A stretch of 64,000 nucleotides of DNA from Microbacterium sp. RURRCA19A (GCF_900156455.1 NZ_FTNQ01000002.1:124001-188000), one strand, 5' to 3'; numbered from the stretch's first letter, positions 27,197 to 36,167 are shown. Numbers and translations: made by a program. Notes: generated by a model not told the origin, from the sequence alone.

Positions 27197-28573
27197 CTAC
27201 AGGATGACGCCGAACTCGTCGGCCAGCGCCGGGAGCTCGGTGTGCAGCACGTGCGACGCCTCCGCGGCCAGCGGGTTGGTCGAGACGCCGTCCTCGTTCA
27301 CGAGCTTGCCGCCGACGTACACCTGCTTCAGGTTGCGCAGGCCGCACGCGAGCACGTAGCTGCGCACGGGGTTCCACAGCGGACCGACGTCCGGCAGCCG
27401 CGGGTCGACGACCACGAAGTCGGCGAACTTCCCCACCTCGAGGCTGCCGACACGGTCGTCGACGCCCATGATCTCGGCTCCGCCGAGGGTGTGCAGGCGC
27501 AGTACGCGCTCGGGCATCATCGACAGCGGGTCGTGGGTGCGGGCGCGCTGCATGAACATGCCCATGCGCATGTTCTGCCAGGGGTCGGCGACGTCGGTGC
27601 ACGCCTGATCGTCCAGGCCCATGCCGACCTTCATGCCGAGGTCGAGCATCTCGGGCACGTGCGCGATCCCCGACGCGAGGCGTCCGTTGGACGCCGGCTG
27701 CCACGACATGCTGGCGCCGCCGGCGGCGGCATCCGCGATGATCTCCGGCGTCGTCTGGATGAAATGCCCGAACATCATGCCCGGGCGCAGTGCCCCGGCG
27801 TTCTTGTACAGCTGGAACTTCGTCTGCTGGTGCTCGATCGCCTCGTACGTCTCGAGGAAGTGCGCCTGGTTGGTGACACCGAAGCGGTCCATGACGGCGA
27901 CCTCGATCTCGGCGGCATCCGGCCGGGTCGACCACTGCACCTGCCCCATGATCGACGCGCCGAGCGCGATGTCGGGGTCCATCGCGAGGACGTGATCCAG
28001 GGATGCCTCGAACCGGGCGAAGATCTCGTCGTCGGTGCCGACGGTCGCATCGAGCGCGATGGAGTCGACGAAGCGGAGGCCCGCGTCATGGCATCCGTCG
28101 GCCTGTCGGGTGTGCCATGCGTGATCGCGGAGCTGTCCGCCGCCGTCGGCGCGCTTGCCCTCGACCATCGGCTCCCACGGCAGGAGCGGGTCGGTGAAGT
28201 TGTACGCCGTGGTCACACCGTTGGCGAGGAAGTCGAGCGAACCGTGCAGCGTCGCCCAGTAGATCTGGTCGGGCGAGGCGTTGTTGAGGACGCTGAACAT
28301 CGAGGTGCACCAGCCGTAGAGCGTCTGGTCGACGCCGAGGCCGCGCGAGCCGCTGGTGAACAGGTGGCTGTGCGAGGAGACGAACCCCGGGGCGACGAAC
28401 TTGCCGTCGACGTCGAGGATCTCGTCGGCGGTGAGGCCCGGATCGGGGTCGCCCGCGCCGATCGCGGCGATGCGTCCGTCCTGGACGAGCATGTATCCGC
28501 GCTCGATGTAGCCGGGGTCGTCGGTGCCCGCGGGGACCGTGATGAGCCGTGCATTCGTGACCAGAAGCGACAT
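27197..28573 (-). CDS. Amidohydrolase-family deaminase (SsnA/AtzA/8-oxoguanine deaminase type)
   Basis: 458 residues from ATG at 28573. All subtype III ligands are present: VSSHSHLF (His-X-His near residue 70), NQAHFLE (strand-5 His), FGHFIQT (strand-6 His) and GMGLDDQACTD (strand-8 Asp). This family deaminates or dechlorinates N-heterocycles such as guanine, 8-oxoguanine, pterins and s-triazines. A 19-bp site of the putative nitrogen regulon overlaps its start, so purine-type deamination feeding xanthine dehydrogenase is a reasonable guess. It lacks the signature of classical guanine deaminase, so the substrate is open. Confidence 0.85.
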   Translation of the reverse strand: MSLLVTNARLITVPAGTDDPGYIERGYMLVQDGRIAAIGAGDPDPGLTADEILDVDGKFVAPGFVSSHSHLFTSGSRGLGVDQTLYGWCTSMFSVLNNASPDQIYWATLHGSLDFLANGVTTAYNFTDPLLPWEPMVEGKRADGGGQLRDHAWHTRQADGCHDAGLRFVDSIALDATVGTDDEIFARFEASLDHVLAMDPDIALGASIMGQVQWSTRPDAAEIEVAVMDRFGVTNQAHFLETYEAIEHQQTKFQLYKNAGALRPGMMFGHFIQTTPEIIADAAAGGASMSWQPASNGRLASGIAHVPEMLDLGMKVGMGLDDQACTDVADPWQNMRMGMFMQRARTHDPLSMMPERVLRLHTLGGAEIMGVDDRVGSLEVGKFADFVVVDPRLPDVGPLWNPVRSYVLACGLRNLKQVYVGGKLVNEDGVSTNPLAAEASHVLHTELPALADEFGVIL

Positions 28574-28590
28574 GTTGATGACGGTAACAA
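28572..28590. promoter_or_regulatory. Nitrogen-regulon-type site overlapping the deaminase start
   Basis: ATGTT-N9-AACAA on the + strand. The minus-strand sequence GTTACCGTCATCAACAT is almost identical to part of the site at 60908-60926 (GTAACCGTCATCAACAT). Overlap with the start codon implies a leaderless or very short leader and direct repression. Confidence 0.55.
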
Positions 28591-28640
28591 TGGCGTGTTT
28601 CCGCGGTGTTCCGAGTGTGCGGCGGGAGGTTTGCGGGGGT

Positions 28641-28722
28641 CCTCGTCCCACTTCTGGCGAACCGTGTCCCACTTATGGCTGGCTGCGAGCCGTCGAACCG
28701 GCCATAAGTGGGACGAGGTTCG
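28641..28722. repeat. GTCCCACTT-family inverted repeat (copy 1)
   Basis: Two left arms, CTCGTCCCACTT (28641-28652) and GTCCCACTTATGG (28665-28677), compete for one right arm CCATAAGTGGGACGAG (28701-28716). GGCGAACC and GGTTCGCC give a further alternative pair. A three-unit relative lies at 50086-50260. It occupies the gap between two leftward genes. Confidence 0.75.
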
Positions 28723-28728
28723 CCGGCC

Positions 28729-29679
28729 TCAGGCGAACGCCGCGCGCACCGCCGGCGCGACGGCGGCCAGGACCTCGTCGCGGGCGGGCGTCGAGGGGAA
28801 CACGAGGAACAGGTGCGGGACGCCCTCGCGCCGCACGAACTCGACGGGTGTTCCGGATGCCGCCAGCCGCCCGGCGTACTCCTCCGCCTCGTCGGAGAGC
28901 GGGTCGACGCCCGCCGCGACGATCACCGCCGGAGCCGAACCGGCGAGCCCCGGCACGCGCAGCGGCGCCGCCTCGACGGGCACCGGGACCGTGGCATCCG
29001 GGAGATACAGCCCCCAGTACCACTGCATGCCCTTCGCGGTCAGCGGAAGATTCTCGGTGTGGGCACGGTAGCTCGGCCGGCCGGGGTCGGGGGCGTCGAG
29101 CACGGGGCACAGCAGCACCTGGACCCGGATGCCAGGAGCCCGGCCCTCGCGAGATCGCAAGGCCAACGCGGCGGCGAGGTTGCCGCCGGCGCTGTGCCCC
29201 GCGACGCCGAGGAGCGTCGGGTCGACGAGGCCGCCGGCCCCGTCCGCGGCGAAGCGCAGGGCTCGGTCGAGGTCGTCGAGACCCGCGGGGAAGGGATGCT
29301 CGGGCGCGAGCCGGTAGTCGACGCTCAGCACCTGCGCGCCGGTGGCCGCGGCGAGCGCACGGCACAGGGCGTCGTTGTTGTCGAGGTCGCCGGCGACCCA
29401 TCCGCCGCCGTGGGCGAACACGAGGGTTCCGCGGTGGCCGGCGCGCGGACGGTACAGGCGCAGCGCGATGTCGCCGTCGGCGGTGTCGATCGACTCGATC
29501 ACGTCGTCGTCGGGCAGCCGCACCCACGACGGGTTGGCGCGCAGCTCGGCGATCCGTGCGGCGTCGTCGCCCTCGGCATCCGTGGCCCCCGACGGGATCG
29601 TGCCCGCCCGCGCCGCGAGCCGCGCGAGGTGCGCGCGGACGTCCGGGTCGGTGATCGCGGGGTGGACGGTGTCGCTCAC
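28729..29679 (-). CDS. Hormone-sensitive-lipase-family esterase
   Basis: 316 residues from GTG at 29679 with AGGAG six bases upstream. It shows the family IV oxyanion motif VFAHGGGWVAGDLD, nucleophile elbow GHSAGGNLA, the acid in AAGVDPLSDEAEEY and His in GVPHLFLVFP. It hydrolyses short acyl or carboxylate esters in the cytoplasm. It is flanked on both sides by dispersed palindromes and is probably monocistronic. Confidence 0.9.
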   Translation of the reverse strand: MSDTVHPAITDPDVRAHLARLAARAGTIPSGATDAEGDDAARIAELRANPSWVRLPDDDVIESIDTADGDIALRLYRPRAGHRGTLVFAHGGGWVAGDLDNNDALCRALAAATGAQVLSVDYRLAPEHPFPAGLDDLDRALRFAADGAGGLVDPTLLGVAGHSAGGNLAAALALRSREGRAPGIRVQVLLCPVLDAPDPGRPSYRAHTENLPLTAKGMQWYWGLYLPDATVPVPVEAAPLRVPGLAGSAPAVIVAAGVDPLSDEAEEYAGRLAASGTPVEFVRREGVPHLFLVFPSTPARDEVLAAVAPAVRAAFA

Positions 29680-29729
29680 GGTGCTCCTGTGTCGTTCGGC
29701 CGGGTGTGGCGGGCGGGTCGGGTCCCACC

Positions 29730-29790
29730 GTTGAGTGTCCAAGACACGCGGATGCCACGCGCCCACGTCCGCGTGTCTTGGACACTCAAC
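29730..29790. repeat. Inverted repeat, family GTGTCCAAGACAC (copy 2)
   Basis: Perfect 23-bp arms at 29730-29752 and 29768-29790 (core GAGTGTCCAAGACACGCGG). The loop contains GGATGCC. It lies in the divergent gap between the esterase and the flavin-binding protein genes. Confidence 0.9.
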
Positions 29791-29839
29791 ACCCTGGAAC
29801 GGCGGAACCGCGCGTGCCGCGGCTCGCCACCGCAGAAGC

Positions 29840-29866
29840 GTTACGGCGCGGAAACACCCGCGTCGC
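29840..29866 (+). promoter_or_regulatory. GlnR-like box
   Basis: GTTAC (29840-29844), GAAAC (29851-29855) and GTCGC (29862-29866) are spaced 11 bp apart; the first two match the gTnAC-n6-GaAAc consensus exactly. It ends 14 bp before the start at 29881. The sequence from GAAAC to GTCGCG is identical to that at 30625, so a dispersed repeat is an alternative reading. Confidence 0.55.
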
Positions 29867-29880
29867 GCACACCCCCGACG

Positions 29881-30384
29881 ATGGGCCGCATGACGTCTCC
29901 CGAGCAGCGCGCGGCCGCGATCCTGGCGACCCAGCGCTTCGTCGTGATCGGCACGGCGGACGCCGACGGACCCTGGACCGCGGCCGCGCAGTACCGGCTC
30001 CTCCCCCGAGGCATGTACGTCGAGTCCGACGTCTCGTCGCGGCACGCCCGGGCGATCGCGGCGTCGGGCGTGGCATCCGGTGTCGTGTTCGACTCGTCGG
30101 CCGCGCCCGCCGACGCCGACGGCGTGCAGCTCGCCTTCGCGGCGCGGGAGGTGGATGCCGACGCCTCGGCGATCCGCGACGTGCTGGCCGCGCGGCTCCC
30201 GCGCGACGCCGGCGATGACGATCCGGCGACGGTGCTCGCCGCGCCGACGAAACGGCTGTACGTGCTCGCGGTCGAGCGTGCGTTCGTGTTCGACCGTGAC
30301 GCCTGGCGGTCCCACGGGACCGACGCGAGGCTCGAGGTGGACGTCACCGAGGTGTGGGCTCAGCTCGCGATCCTCCGTCGATAA
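29881..30384 (+). CDS. Pyridoxamine-phosphate-oxidase-like FMN-binding split-barrel protein
   Basis: 167 residues from ATG at 29881 (a second in-frame ATG at 29890 would give 164). RFVVIGTADADGPWTAAAQYR is the first strand pair of the split barrel, and LYVLAVERAFVFD closes it. Proteins of this size bind FMN, F420 or heme and include many poorly defined oxidoreductases. There is no Shine-Dalgarno, which fits leaderless initiation. The stop codon falls inside the first unit of a 32-bp tandem repeat. Confidence 0.8.
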   Translation: MGRMTSPEQRAAAILATQRFVVIGTADADGPWTAAAQYRLLPRGMYVESDVSSRHARAIAASGVASGVVFDSSAAPADADGVQLAFAAREVDADASAIRDVLAARLPRDAGDDDPATVLAAPTKRLYVLAVERAFVFDRDAWRSHGTDARLEVDVTEVWAQLAILRR

Positions 30385-30506
30385 ACGCTGATCCCGGGCG
30401 ACGCGCCGCGCGATAACCGCTGATCCCGGGCGACGCGCCGCGCGATAAACGCTGTCCAAGGCCCCCGCCACGCGCGATAAACGCTGTTCCCGGCGAAACA
30501 CGGGAC
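30379..30506. repeat. Four 32-bp tandem direct repeats
   Basis: Units begin CGATAAACGCTG or CGATAACCGCTG at 30379, 30411, 30443 and 30475. The first two are nearly identical; the last two diverge after base 12. There are no unique spacers, so it is not a CRISPR array. The remainder of the 323-bp gap to 30707 holds a GGCGCC-rich stretch (30547-30600) and the GlnR-like box at 30614. Confidence 0.85.
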
Positions 30507-30613
30507 GAGCCGCCGTGTCTGGGCGTCGATGCCGTTTCTCGCGAGGAGGGGGCGCCAGGGAGGCGCCGCCGGGAAGAGGCGCCGCCAGGGAGGCGCCGCC
30601 GCCACCGCACCCC

Positions 30614-30640
30614 GTTACGCCGCCGAAACACCCGCGTCGC
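30614..30640 (+). promoter_or_regulatory. GlnR-like box upstream of the SDR gene
   Basis: GTTAC (30614-30618), GAAAC (30625-30629) and GTCGC (30636-30640) at 11-bp spacing. It ends 67 bp before the SDR start, a normal place for an operator or activator site. Confidence 0.5.
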
Positions 30641-30707
30641 GGAGGCGTCGCGGCCCGGGCGTACGGTGACGCCGACGGGCGCTCCCGACGCCCGGGTGAG
30701 GAGTGCC

Positions 30708-31412
30708 ATGTCCCAGCGCGTCATCGTGACCGGAGGTTCCGGCGGCATCGGTGCCGCCATCGTGGAACGGTTCGTGGCCGACGGCGCGGCGGTCGCGGTG
30801 CTCGACCGGCGCGCGCCCGCGGGTGAGTCGGCATCCTTCTTCCCGGTCGATCTGCTCGACCCGCTCGACACGCGCCGCGCGGTCGGCGAGGCCGTCGCAG
30901 CGCTCGGCGGCGTGGACGTGCTCGTCAACTGCGCCGGGATCTTCCAGCACGCCTCGCTGCTGGACATCACGGTCGACGACTGGGACCGCGTCCTCGACAT
31001 CAACGCCCGCGCGACCCTCGTCACCATGCAGGCCGTCGCGCCCGTCATGCTCGAAGCCCGCCGCGGCTCGATCGTCAACATCGCGAGCATGGCCGCGAAG
31101 CACGGCGGCGGCGGCGAGGGGCATTACGCCGCGTCAAAGGCGGCGGTCGTGGCGCTCACGCGCGCCGGGGCGCAGGAGTGGGGATGCCACGGCGTCACCG
31201 TCAACGCCGTCTGCCCGGGGTACGTGCTCACCGATATGGGCGCCGACACCCGGTCGGAGGCCGACGTCGCCGCCTGGAGCGCGAAGTCGCCGCTGGGCCG
31301 CCTCGGCATCCCGGAGGACGTCGCGGGGGTGACCCACTTCCTCGCCTCCCCCGCCGGCGGGTACCTCACCGGACAGGCGATCAACGTCACCGGCGGCATG
31401 ATCATGCACTGA
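30708..31412 (+). CDS. Short-chain dehydrogenase/reductase (SDR)
   Basis: 234 residues from ATG at 30708 with GAGGAG upstream. It shows the cofactor motif TGGSGGIG, NCAG in the middle strand, the catalytic Ser in NIASMAAKHG and YAASK with Tyr and Lys, a complete classical SDR active site. NVTGGMIMH ends the protein. The substrate is unknown. It may be co-regulated with the nitrogen genes through the upstream box. Confidence 0.92.
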   Translation: MSQRVIVTGGSGGIGAAIVERFVADGAAVAVLDRRAPAGESASFFPVDLLDPLDTRRAVGEAVAALGGVDVLVNCAGIFQHASLLDITVDDWDRVLDINARATLVTMQAVAPVMLEARRGSIVNIASMAAKHGGGGEGHYAASKAAVVALTRAGAQEWGCHGVTVNAVCPGYVLTDMGADTRSEADVAAWSAKSPLGRLGIPEDVAGVTHFLASPAGGYLTGQAINVTGGMIMH

Positions 31413-31509
31413 GGCCCGGTACGTGTGTCCCTTCGTGACCGAGGGAGGCGACGGACATTCGGGCATGACTACCGTGGGCGGAGCATCCCTCACGCCGACC
31501 TGGAGCCGC

Positions 31510-32838
31510 ATGTCCACCGACGATCGCGCCGTGTCCGACCTCGAGACCGAGGCGCTCGACTTCGTTCGCGCGCTGATCCGCATCGACAGCGTCAACACAG
31601 GCGATCCGGCCACCATCGGCGACGGTGAGACCCGCGCGGCACTGTTCGTCCAGGAGCGTCTGCGCGAGGTCGGGTACGAGACGCACTTCGTCGAGCCGTG
31701 GCCGGGACGCGCGAGCGTGGTCGCGCGCCTCCCGGGGTCGGATCCGGATGCCGGTGCCCTCGTCGCCCACGCTCACCTCGACGTCGTCCCGGTCGACGAG
31801 ACCGACTGGACGCATCCGCCCTTCGGTGCGGAGATCCACGACGGGATGCTGTACGGCCGCGGCGCGGTCGACATGAAGAACTTCGCGGGGATGCTGCTCG
31901 CGATCGCGCGGGCGTTCCGCCGCGACGGGGTGACCCCGCGGCGCGACCTCATCTTCGCGTTCTTCGCCGACGAGGAGGCGGGGGGCGTCTGGGGCGCACG
32001 CTGGATCGTGCAGAACCGCCCCGAACTGTTCGCCGGCGCCACCGAAGCGATCAGCGAGGTCGGCGGCTTCTCGCTGCCCCTTCCGGACGACCGCCGCGCG
32101 TATCTCGTCGCCACGGCCGAGAAGGGCGTCACGACGGCGACACTGACGGCGAGAGGTCACGCCGCGCACGGCTCGCGGCCCACCGACGACAACGCGGTCG
32201 TGCGCCTCGCCCGCGCGGTCGTCGCGGTCGGAGCGCACCGGTTCCCGATCGTCCGCACGGCGACTCTGGAGCGGTTCCTCGAGGTCTACGGTCGCGCGAG
32301 CGGCCGGCCGTTCGACGGCGACGACCTCGACGTCGACCTGCAACGCCTCGGTTTCGCGGCATCGGTGATCGGCGCGGGGACGCGCAACACCGCCTCGCCG
32401 ACCGTTCTCACCGCCGGCGGGAAGGCGAACGTCATCCCCGCGACGGCGAGCGCCACGCTCGACGTCCGGGTCCTGCCGGGCCAGGGCGAGGCGGTGCGCA
32501 CCCAGCTGGCCGAGGTCGTCGGCGACGACATCGCGGTCGCCTGGGCCCGTGACATCCCGGCTATCGAGTCCCCCGTCGATGCGCGCCTGTTGGACGTCCT
32601 ACAGGATGCCATCACCGCCGAGGACCCCGGCGCGACCGTCGTGCCGTTCCTGCTCCCGGCCAGCACCGACAACAAGCACCTCGCCCGCCTCGGCATCCGT
32701 GGCTACGGCTTCGTCCCGCTCCGCGTGCCGGCCGACTTCGACGTGTTCGGCCAGTTCCACGCCGCGGACGAGCGCGTGCCTGTGGATGCCGTGCACTTCG
32801 GCGCCCGCGTGACGGCGCGCATCCTTCGCGACGCCTGA
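31510..32838 (+). CDS. M20-family metallohydrolase (deacylase/peptidase)
   Basis: 442 residues from ATG at 31510 with GGAG upstream. Metal-site motifs are AHAHLDVVP, YGRGAVDMKN (bridging Asp), FFADEEAGG (catalytic Glu) and a C-terminal His in GQFHAADERV. The family (ArgE/DapE/ACY1) removes N-acyl groups or cleaves short peptides using two zinc ions. It stands just upstream of an amino-acid ABC operon, two acetyltransferases and luciferase-like monooxygenases. A step removing an N-acetyl group after oxidation of an imported thioether amino acid would fit, as YxeP/ScmP does in Bacillus. Confidence 0.88.
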   Translation: MSTDDRAVSDLETEALDFVRALIRIDSVNTGDPATIGDGETRAALFVQERLREVGYETHFVEPWPGRASVVARLPGSDPDAGALVAHAHLDVVPVDETDWTHPPFGAEIHDGMLYGRGAVDMKNFAGMLLAIARAFRRDGVTPRRDLIFAFFADEEAGGVWGARWIVQNRPELFAGATEAISEVGGFSLPLPDDRRAYLVATAEKGVTTATLTARGHAAHGSRPTDDNAVVRLARAVVAVGAHRFPIVRTATLERFLEVYGRASGRPFDGDDLDVDLQRLGFAASVIGAGTRNTASPTVLTAGGKANVIPATASATLDVRVLPGQGEAVRTQLAEVVGDDIAVAWARDIPAIESPVDARLLDVLQDAITAEDPGATVVPFLLPASTDNKHLARLGIRGYGFVPLRVPADFDVFGQFHAADERVPVDAVHFGARVTARILRDA

Positions 32839-32854
32839 CCCGGGCCTCCCCCGG

Positions 32855-32936
32855 GCCGAACTCCGGAGAGATCGGATCCGCCCGTGCGCATTCGCCCCGG
32901 ATGAGGGCCGACGAGCGCGATTCTCCGGAGTTCGGC
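32855..32936. repeat. Inverted repeat, family GCCGAACTCCGGAG (copy 1)
   Basis: GCCGAACTCCGGAG (32855-32868) faces CTCCGGAGTTCGGC (32923-32936); the core ACTCCGGAGT is itself palindromic. It lies just after the M20 gene. Elsewhere in the 308-bp gap (32839-33146) I see only GC-rich leader with GTTAC at 33003 and a Shine-Dalgarno for the permease. Confidence 0.85.
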
Positions 32937-33146
32937 ACGGCCCTCCGGGCGCCCCCACCGGGCTCACACCGCATAGCGGCGCGCGCCCCGCGCGTCCAGC
33001 GTGTTACGGCCCGTTGCTTCCGGTTTCGGCGCATGGCGGACCGTGTCGACGCGTGAATGCGCGCCTCGCGGGGCGCTCACGGGCGGTCGTACCGTGACCC
33101 TCACCCAGCGACGCCCCGCGTCGTTCCGGAGTCCCGAGGAGCACAC

Positions 33147-34214
33147 ATGACCACCACCGCGCCGGCGCCCGCCGCCCGCACCGACACCGCACCCGCGACC
33201 GGCAGGATCGATCTCGGCACGGTCGCCGTGGTTCCCACGCGCCACTGGTGGCGGTGGATCCTCAGCGGCCTGCTGCTGTTCGTCGTCGCGCAGTTCGCCT
33301 GGAACCTCGTCACGAACGACCGCTTCATGTGGGACACGTTCGCGCAGTACTTCTTCTCGGAACCCGTCCTCATCGGTATCGGGTACACGCTCGAGCTGAC
33401 GGCGATCTCGGCCGCGGTCGGCTTCCTGCTGGGGACGCTCATCGCCCTCGGGCGGCTGTCGCGGTCGCCGCTGGTCAGCTCGCTGGCGTGGGGCTACATC
33501 TGGTTCTTCCGTTCGGTGCCCCTCGTCGTGCAGATCATCGTCTGGTACAACCTCGGATACCTCTACCCGACGCTCGGGCTGGGAACGCCCTTCACCACCG
33601 ACTTCTGGATCGTGGAGTTCCCCACGGTGCAGCTGATCAGCGCGTTCGCCGCGGCGATCCTGGGGCTGGGACTCCACCAGGCGGCCTACTCCGCTGAGAT
33701 CATCCGCGGCGGACTCATCTCGGTCGACCCGGGCCAGTACGAGGCGGCCGCAGCGCTCGGCATCCCCGCTTCCCGCCGCCTGTTCCGCATCATCCTTCCC
33801 CAGGCGATGCGCTCGATCGTCCCGAACGCCACCAACGAGGTGATCGGGCTCGTCAAGGGTGCTTCGGTCGTGTTCGTCATCGCCATCCCCGAGCTGTTCT
33901 ACGCCGCGCAGGTCATCTACAACCGGAACAGCCGCGTCATCCCGCTGCTGCTGGTCGCGGTGGTCTGGTACGCGATCATCACCACGATCCTGAGCGTCGG
34001 GCAGTACTACATCGAGCGGTACTACGCCCGGGGATCCGCGCGGGCACTGCCGCCGACGCCACTGCAGCGCGCCCGGAGCTGGATCGCGCTGCAGTGGGCG
34101 CGGCTCGGAGACGGGCCCGTCCCACCCCCGGGCGGATCGGATGCCGCACCCGTGGCATCCGTCCGGCCCACCTCGAACGGCAATGACACCACGTTCGGAG
34201 GAACGGGCGCATGA
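33147..34214 (+). CDS. Polar amino acid ABC transporter permease
   Basis: 355 residues from ATG at 33147 with GAGGAG upstream. A 45-residue hydrophilic N-terminus is followed by His/Met-family permease helices: IGYTLELTAISAAVGFLLG and the EAA loop EAAAALGIPASRRLFRIILPQAMR. The C-terminal 60 residues are a cytoplasmic Pro-rich extension. It would form a homodimeric channel with the ATPase whose start overlaps its stop. The substrate is inferred as a modified sulfur amino acid from the neighbouring genes. Confidence 0.9.
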   Translation: MTTTAPAPAARTDTAPATGRIDLGTVAVVPTRHWWRWILSGLLLFVVAQFAWNLVTNDRFMWDTFAQYFFSEPVLIGIGYTLELTAISAAVGFLLGTLIALGRLSRSPLVSSLAWGYIWFFRSVPLVVQIIVWYNLGYLYPTLGLGTPFTTDFWIVEFPTVQLISAFAAAILGLGLHQAAYSAEIIRGGLISVDPGQYEAAAALGIPASRRLFRIILPQAMRSIVPNATNEVIGLVKGASVVFVIAIPELFYAAQVIYNRNSRVIPLLLVAVVWYAIITTILSVGQYYIERYYARGSARALPPTPLQRARSWIALQWARLGDGPVPPPGGSDAAPVASVRPTSNGNDTTFGGTGA

Positions 34215-34999
34215 GCACCACGACGGAGGCCCCCACGCGCGGGCTCATCGAGATCCACAACGTCCACAAGAGCTTCCACGGCGTCGAGGTGCTCAAGGGC
34301 ATCGACCTGACGATTCACCCGGGCGAGGTCGTGGCGCTCCTCGGCCCGAGCGGTTCGGGGAAGTCGACGCTGCTGCGCACGATCAACCACCTCGAGACGG
34401 TGGATGCCGGGTCGGTGACGGTGGACGACGAGTTCATCGGCTACGAGTTGCGGGGCGGCAAGCTGCACGAGCTGCGCGAGCGGGAGATCCTGCAGCGTCG
34501 CACGCAGGTGGGCATCGTGTTCCAGAACTTCCACCTGTTCCCCCACCTCACGGCCCTCGAGAACATCACCGAGGCGCCGCTCGCACTGAGGCGGCTCACC
34601 AAGGGCGACGCGCGGGATCTGGCGTTGAGCCTGCTCGATCGCGTGGGCCTCTCCGACAAGGCCGACGCCTACCCGCGGCAACTTTCCGGCGGTCAGCAGC
34701 AGCGCGTCGCGATCGCCCGCGCGCTCGCCCTGACGCCGAAGGTGCTGCTGTTCGACGAGCCGACGAGCGCGCTCGACCCCGAACTCGTCGGCGAAGTGCT
34801 CGACGTCATCCGCGATCTGGCGAAGTTCGGGACGACGCTCGTCATCGTCACGCACGAGATCGGCTTCGCCCGCGAGGTCGCCGACCGGGTCGTCTTCCTC
34901 GACCAGGGGCGGGTCGTCGAGCAGGGCACGCCCGCCGAAGTCCTGACTCACCCGAAGCACCCTCGCACGCGGGAGTTCCTCGCGAAGGTCCTGGGCTGA
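34211..34999 (+). CDS. Polar amino acid ABC transporter ATP-binding protein
   Basis: 262 residues, ATGA overlap with the permease. Walker A GPSGSGKST, Q-loop VFQNFHLFPHLT, signature LSGGQQQRVAIARAL, Walker B VLLFDEPTSALDPE and H-loop VTHEIGFA. This is the standard GlnQ/TcyC-type ATPase. A KLHEL/RGGKLHELRERE insertion precedes the Q-loop, as in many cystine/diaminopimelate importers. Confidence 0.93.
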   Translation: MSTTTEAPTRGLIEIHNVHKSFHGVEVLKGIDLTIHPGEVVALLGPSGSGKSTLLRTINHLETVDAGSVTVDDEFIGYELRGGKLHELREREILQRRTQVGIVFQNFHLFPHLTALENITEAPLALRRLTKGDARDLALSLLDRVGLSDKADAYPRQLSGGQQQRVAIARALALTPKVLLFDEPTSALDPELVGEVLDVIRDLAKFGTTLVIVTHEIGFAREVADRVVFLDQGRVVEQGTPAEVLTHPKHPRTREFLAKVLG

Positions 35000-35104
35000 G
35001 CCGAACCCCGCCCGAGACGGCGCCGCCGTCGCCCCCGGTCACCCGTACGTCCTGGCGCCACCCGTCGCCGCGGCACCCCCACCCGCACCACAAGGAGTCA
35101 CAGC

Positions 35105-36100
35105 ATGGCACTCAGTAAGAAGCAGGGCATCGCGATCGGTGTGATCGCCGCGGCGGTCGTCGCCGTCGCCGGCGTCGGAATCGCGATCGGCCTCAACCGC
35201 CCGGCCGAGGCGGCCGCCGCACCCGAGCCCTCCGCATCGGCATCCGCGTCGACCGGCGAGATCGAATGGGTCCACACCGATCCCGTGCCCGCGGCCGTCG
35301 CGGCGCTCAAGGCGAGCGGCTTCACCCCCATCACCCCCGGCAAGCTGACCGTCGCCATCGGCGCGTTCGTCCCGCCGCTGAGCTACCAGCCCGACGGCAC
35401 GACCGCGGCGAGCGACGTGGCCGGCACCGAGCCGAACATCGGCGCCCTCATCGCGGAAGGTCTGGGCCTGGAGTACAACCCCGTCGTCGTGGCGTGGGCG
35501 GACTGGCCGCTCGGCATCCAGTCCGGCAAGTACGACCTGATCACCTCGAACGTCACCGTGACGGAGGAGCGCAAGGAGCTGTACGACTTCGCGAGCTACC
35601 GCCAGGACGTGCTCGGGTTCTACGTGCGCTCGGACAGCAAGATCGCGAAGATCGAGACGTCCGCCGACATCTCGGGTCTGAAGGTCATCGTCGGCTCGGG
35701 CACCAACCAGGAGAAGGTCCTGCTCGCCTGGAACAAGGAGCTCACCGACGCCGGCAAGGCCCCGGCCGAGCTCCAGTATTACGACGACAACGCCGCCGCG
35801 ACGCTGGCGCTGCAGTCCGGTCGTGCCGACGCCAACTTCGGCCCCAACGCCACCTCGGCGTGGGCCGCGAAGGAGACCGGTGAGACCAAGCTCGTCGGCC
35901 TCATCCCCGGCGGATGGCCGCTCCAGGCCGACATCGCCGCGGGCACGAAGAAAGGCAACGGCCTGATCGAGCCCGTGAACATCGTGCTCAACGCACTCAT
36001 CGAGGACGGGAAGTACGCCGACCTCCTCAAGGTCTGGAACCTCGACTCCGAGGGGATCACGTCCTCCGAGATCAACCCGCCGGGACTCCCCAAGTCCTGA
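35105..36100 (+). CDS. Amino acid ABC transporter substrate-binding protein, membrane-anchored
   Basis: 331 residues from ATG at 35105 with AAGGAG upstream. The N-terminal helix (residues 7-28) is not followed by a lipobox Cys, so the protein is either anchored by this helix or cleaved, with a Ser/Ala-rich stalk. The binding fold is SBP family 3: KLTVAIGAFVPPLSYQ, ALIAEGLGLEY, GKYDLITSNVTVTEERKELYDFASY and NAALxLQSGRAD-like segments. The pocket Arg/Asp pattern resembles amino-acid binders. It ends with a strong terminator hairpin. Confidence 0.88.
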   Translation: MALSKKQGIAIGVIAAAVVAVAGVGIAIGLNRPAEAAAAPEPSASASASTGEIEWVHTDPVPAAVAALKASGFTPITPGKLTVAIGAFVPPLSYQPDGTTAASDVAGTEPNIGALIAEGLGLEYNPVVVAWADWPLGIQSGKYDLITSNVTVTEERKELYDFASYRQDVLGFYVRSDSKIAKIETSADISGLKVIVGSGTNQEKVLLAWNKELTDAGKAPAELQYYDDNAAATLALQSGRADANFGPNATSAWAAKETGETKLVGLIPGGWPLQADIAAGTKKGNGLIEPVNIVLNALIEDGKYADLLKVWNLDSEGITSSEINPPGLPKS

Positions 36101-36108
36101 GCCCACGC

Positions 36109-36136
36109 GCGGCCCGGTCCCCACGGACCGGGCCGC
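36109..36136 (+). terminator. Hairpin terminator of the amino acid ABC operon
   Basis: GCGGCCCGGTCC (36109-36120) and GGACCGGGCCGC (36125-36136) pair perfectly around CCAC, nine bases past the stop. Confidence 0.7.
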
Positions 36137-36167
36137 GTCGCGTTCCCCCGCCGGAAGAATGGATGCC

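Noticed and set aside
27197..28573. Classical guanine deaminase
   Set aside because: The metal site fits the wider deaminase family, but the typical guanine deaminase segments are absent, so only a family-level call is made.
30379..30506. CRISPR-like array
   Set aside because: The 32-bp units are directly adjacent with no unique spacers, the last two diverge, and no cas genes are present.
33003..33027. GlnR-like box before the amino acid permease (GTTAC at 33003, GTTTC at 33023)
   Set aside because: The pentamers are not in the 11-bp register with a GAAAC partner, so I did not call it.
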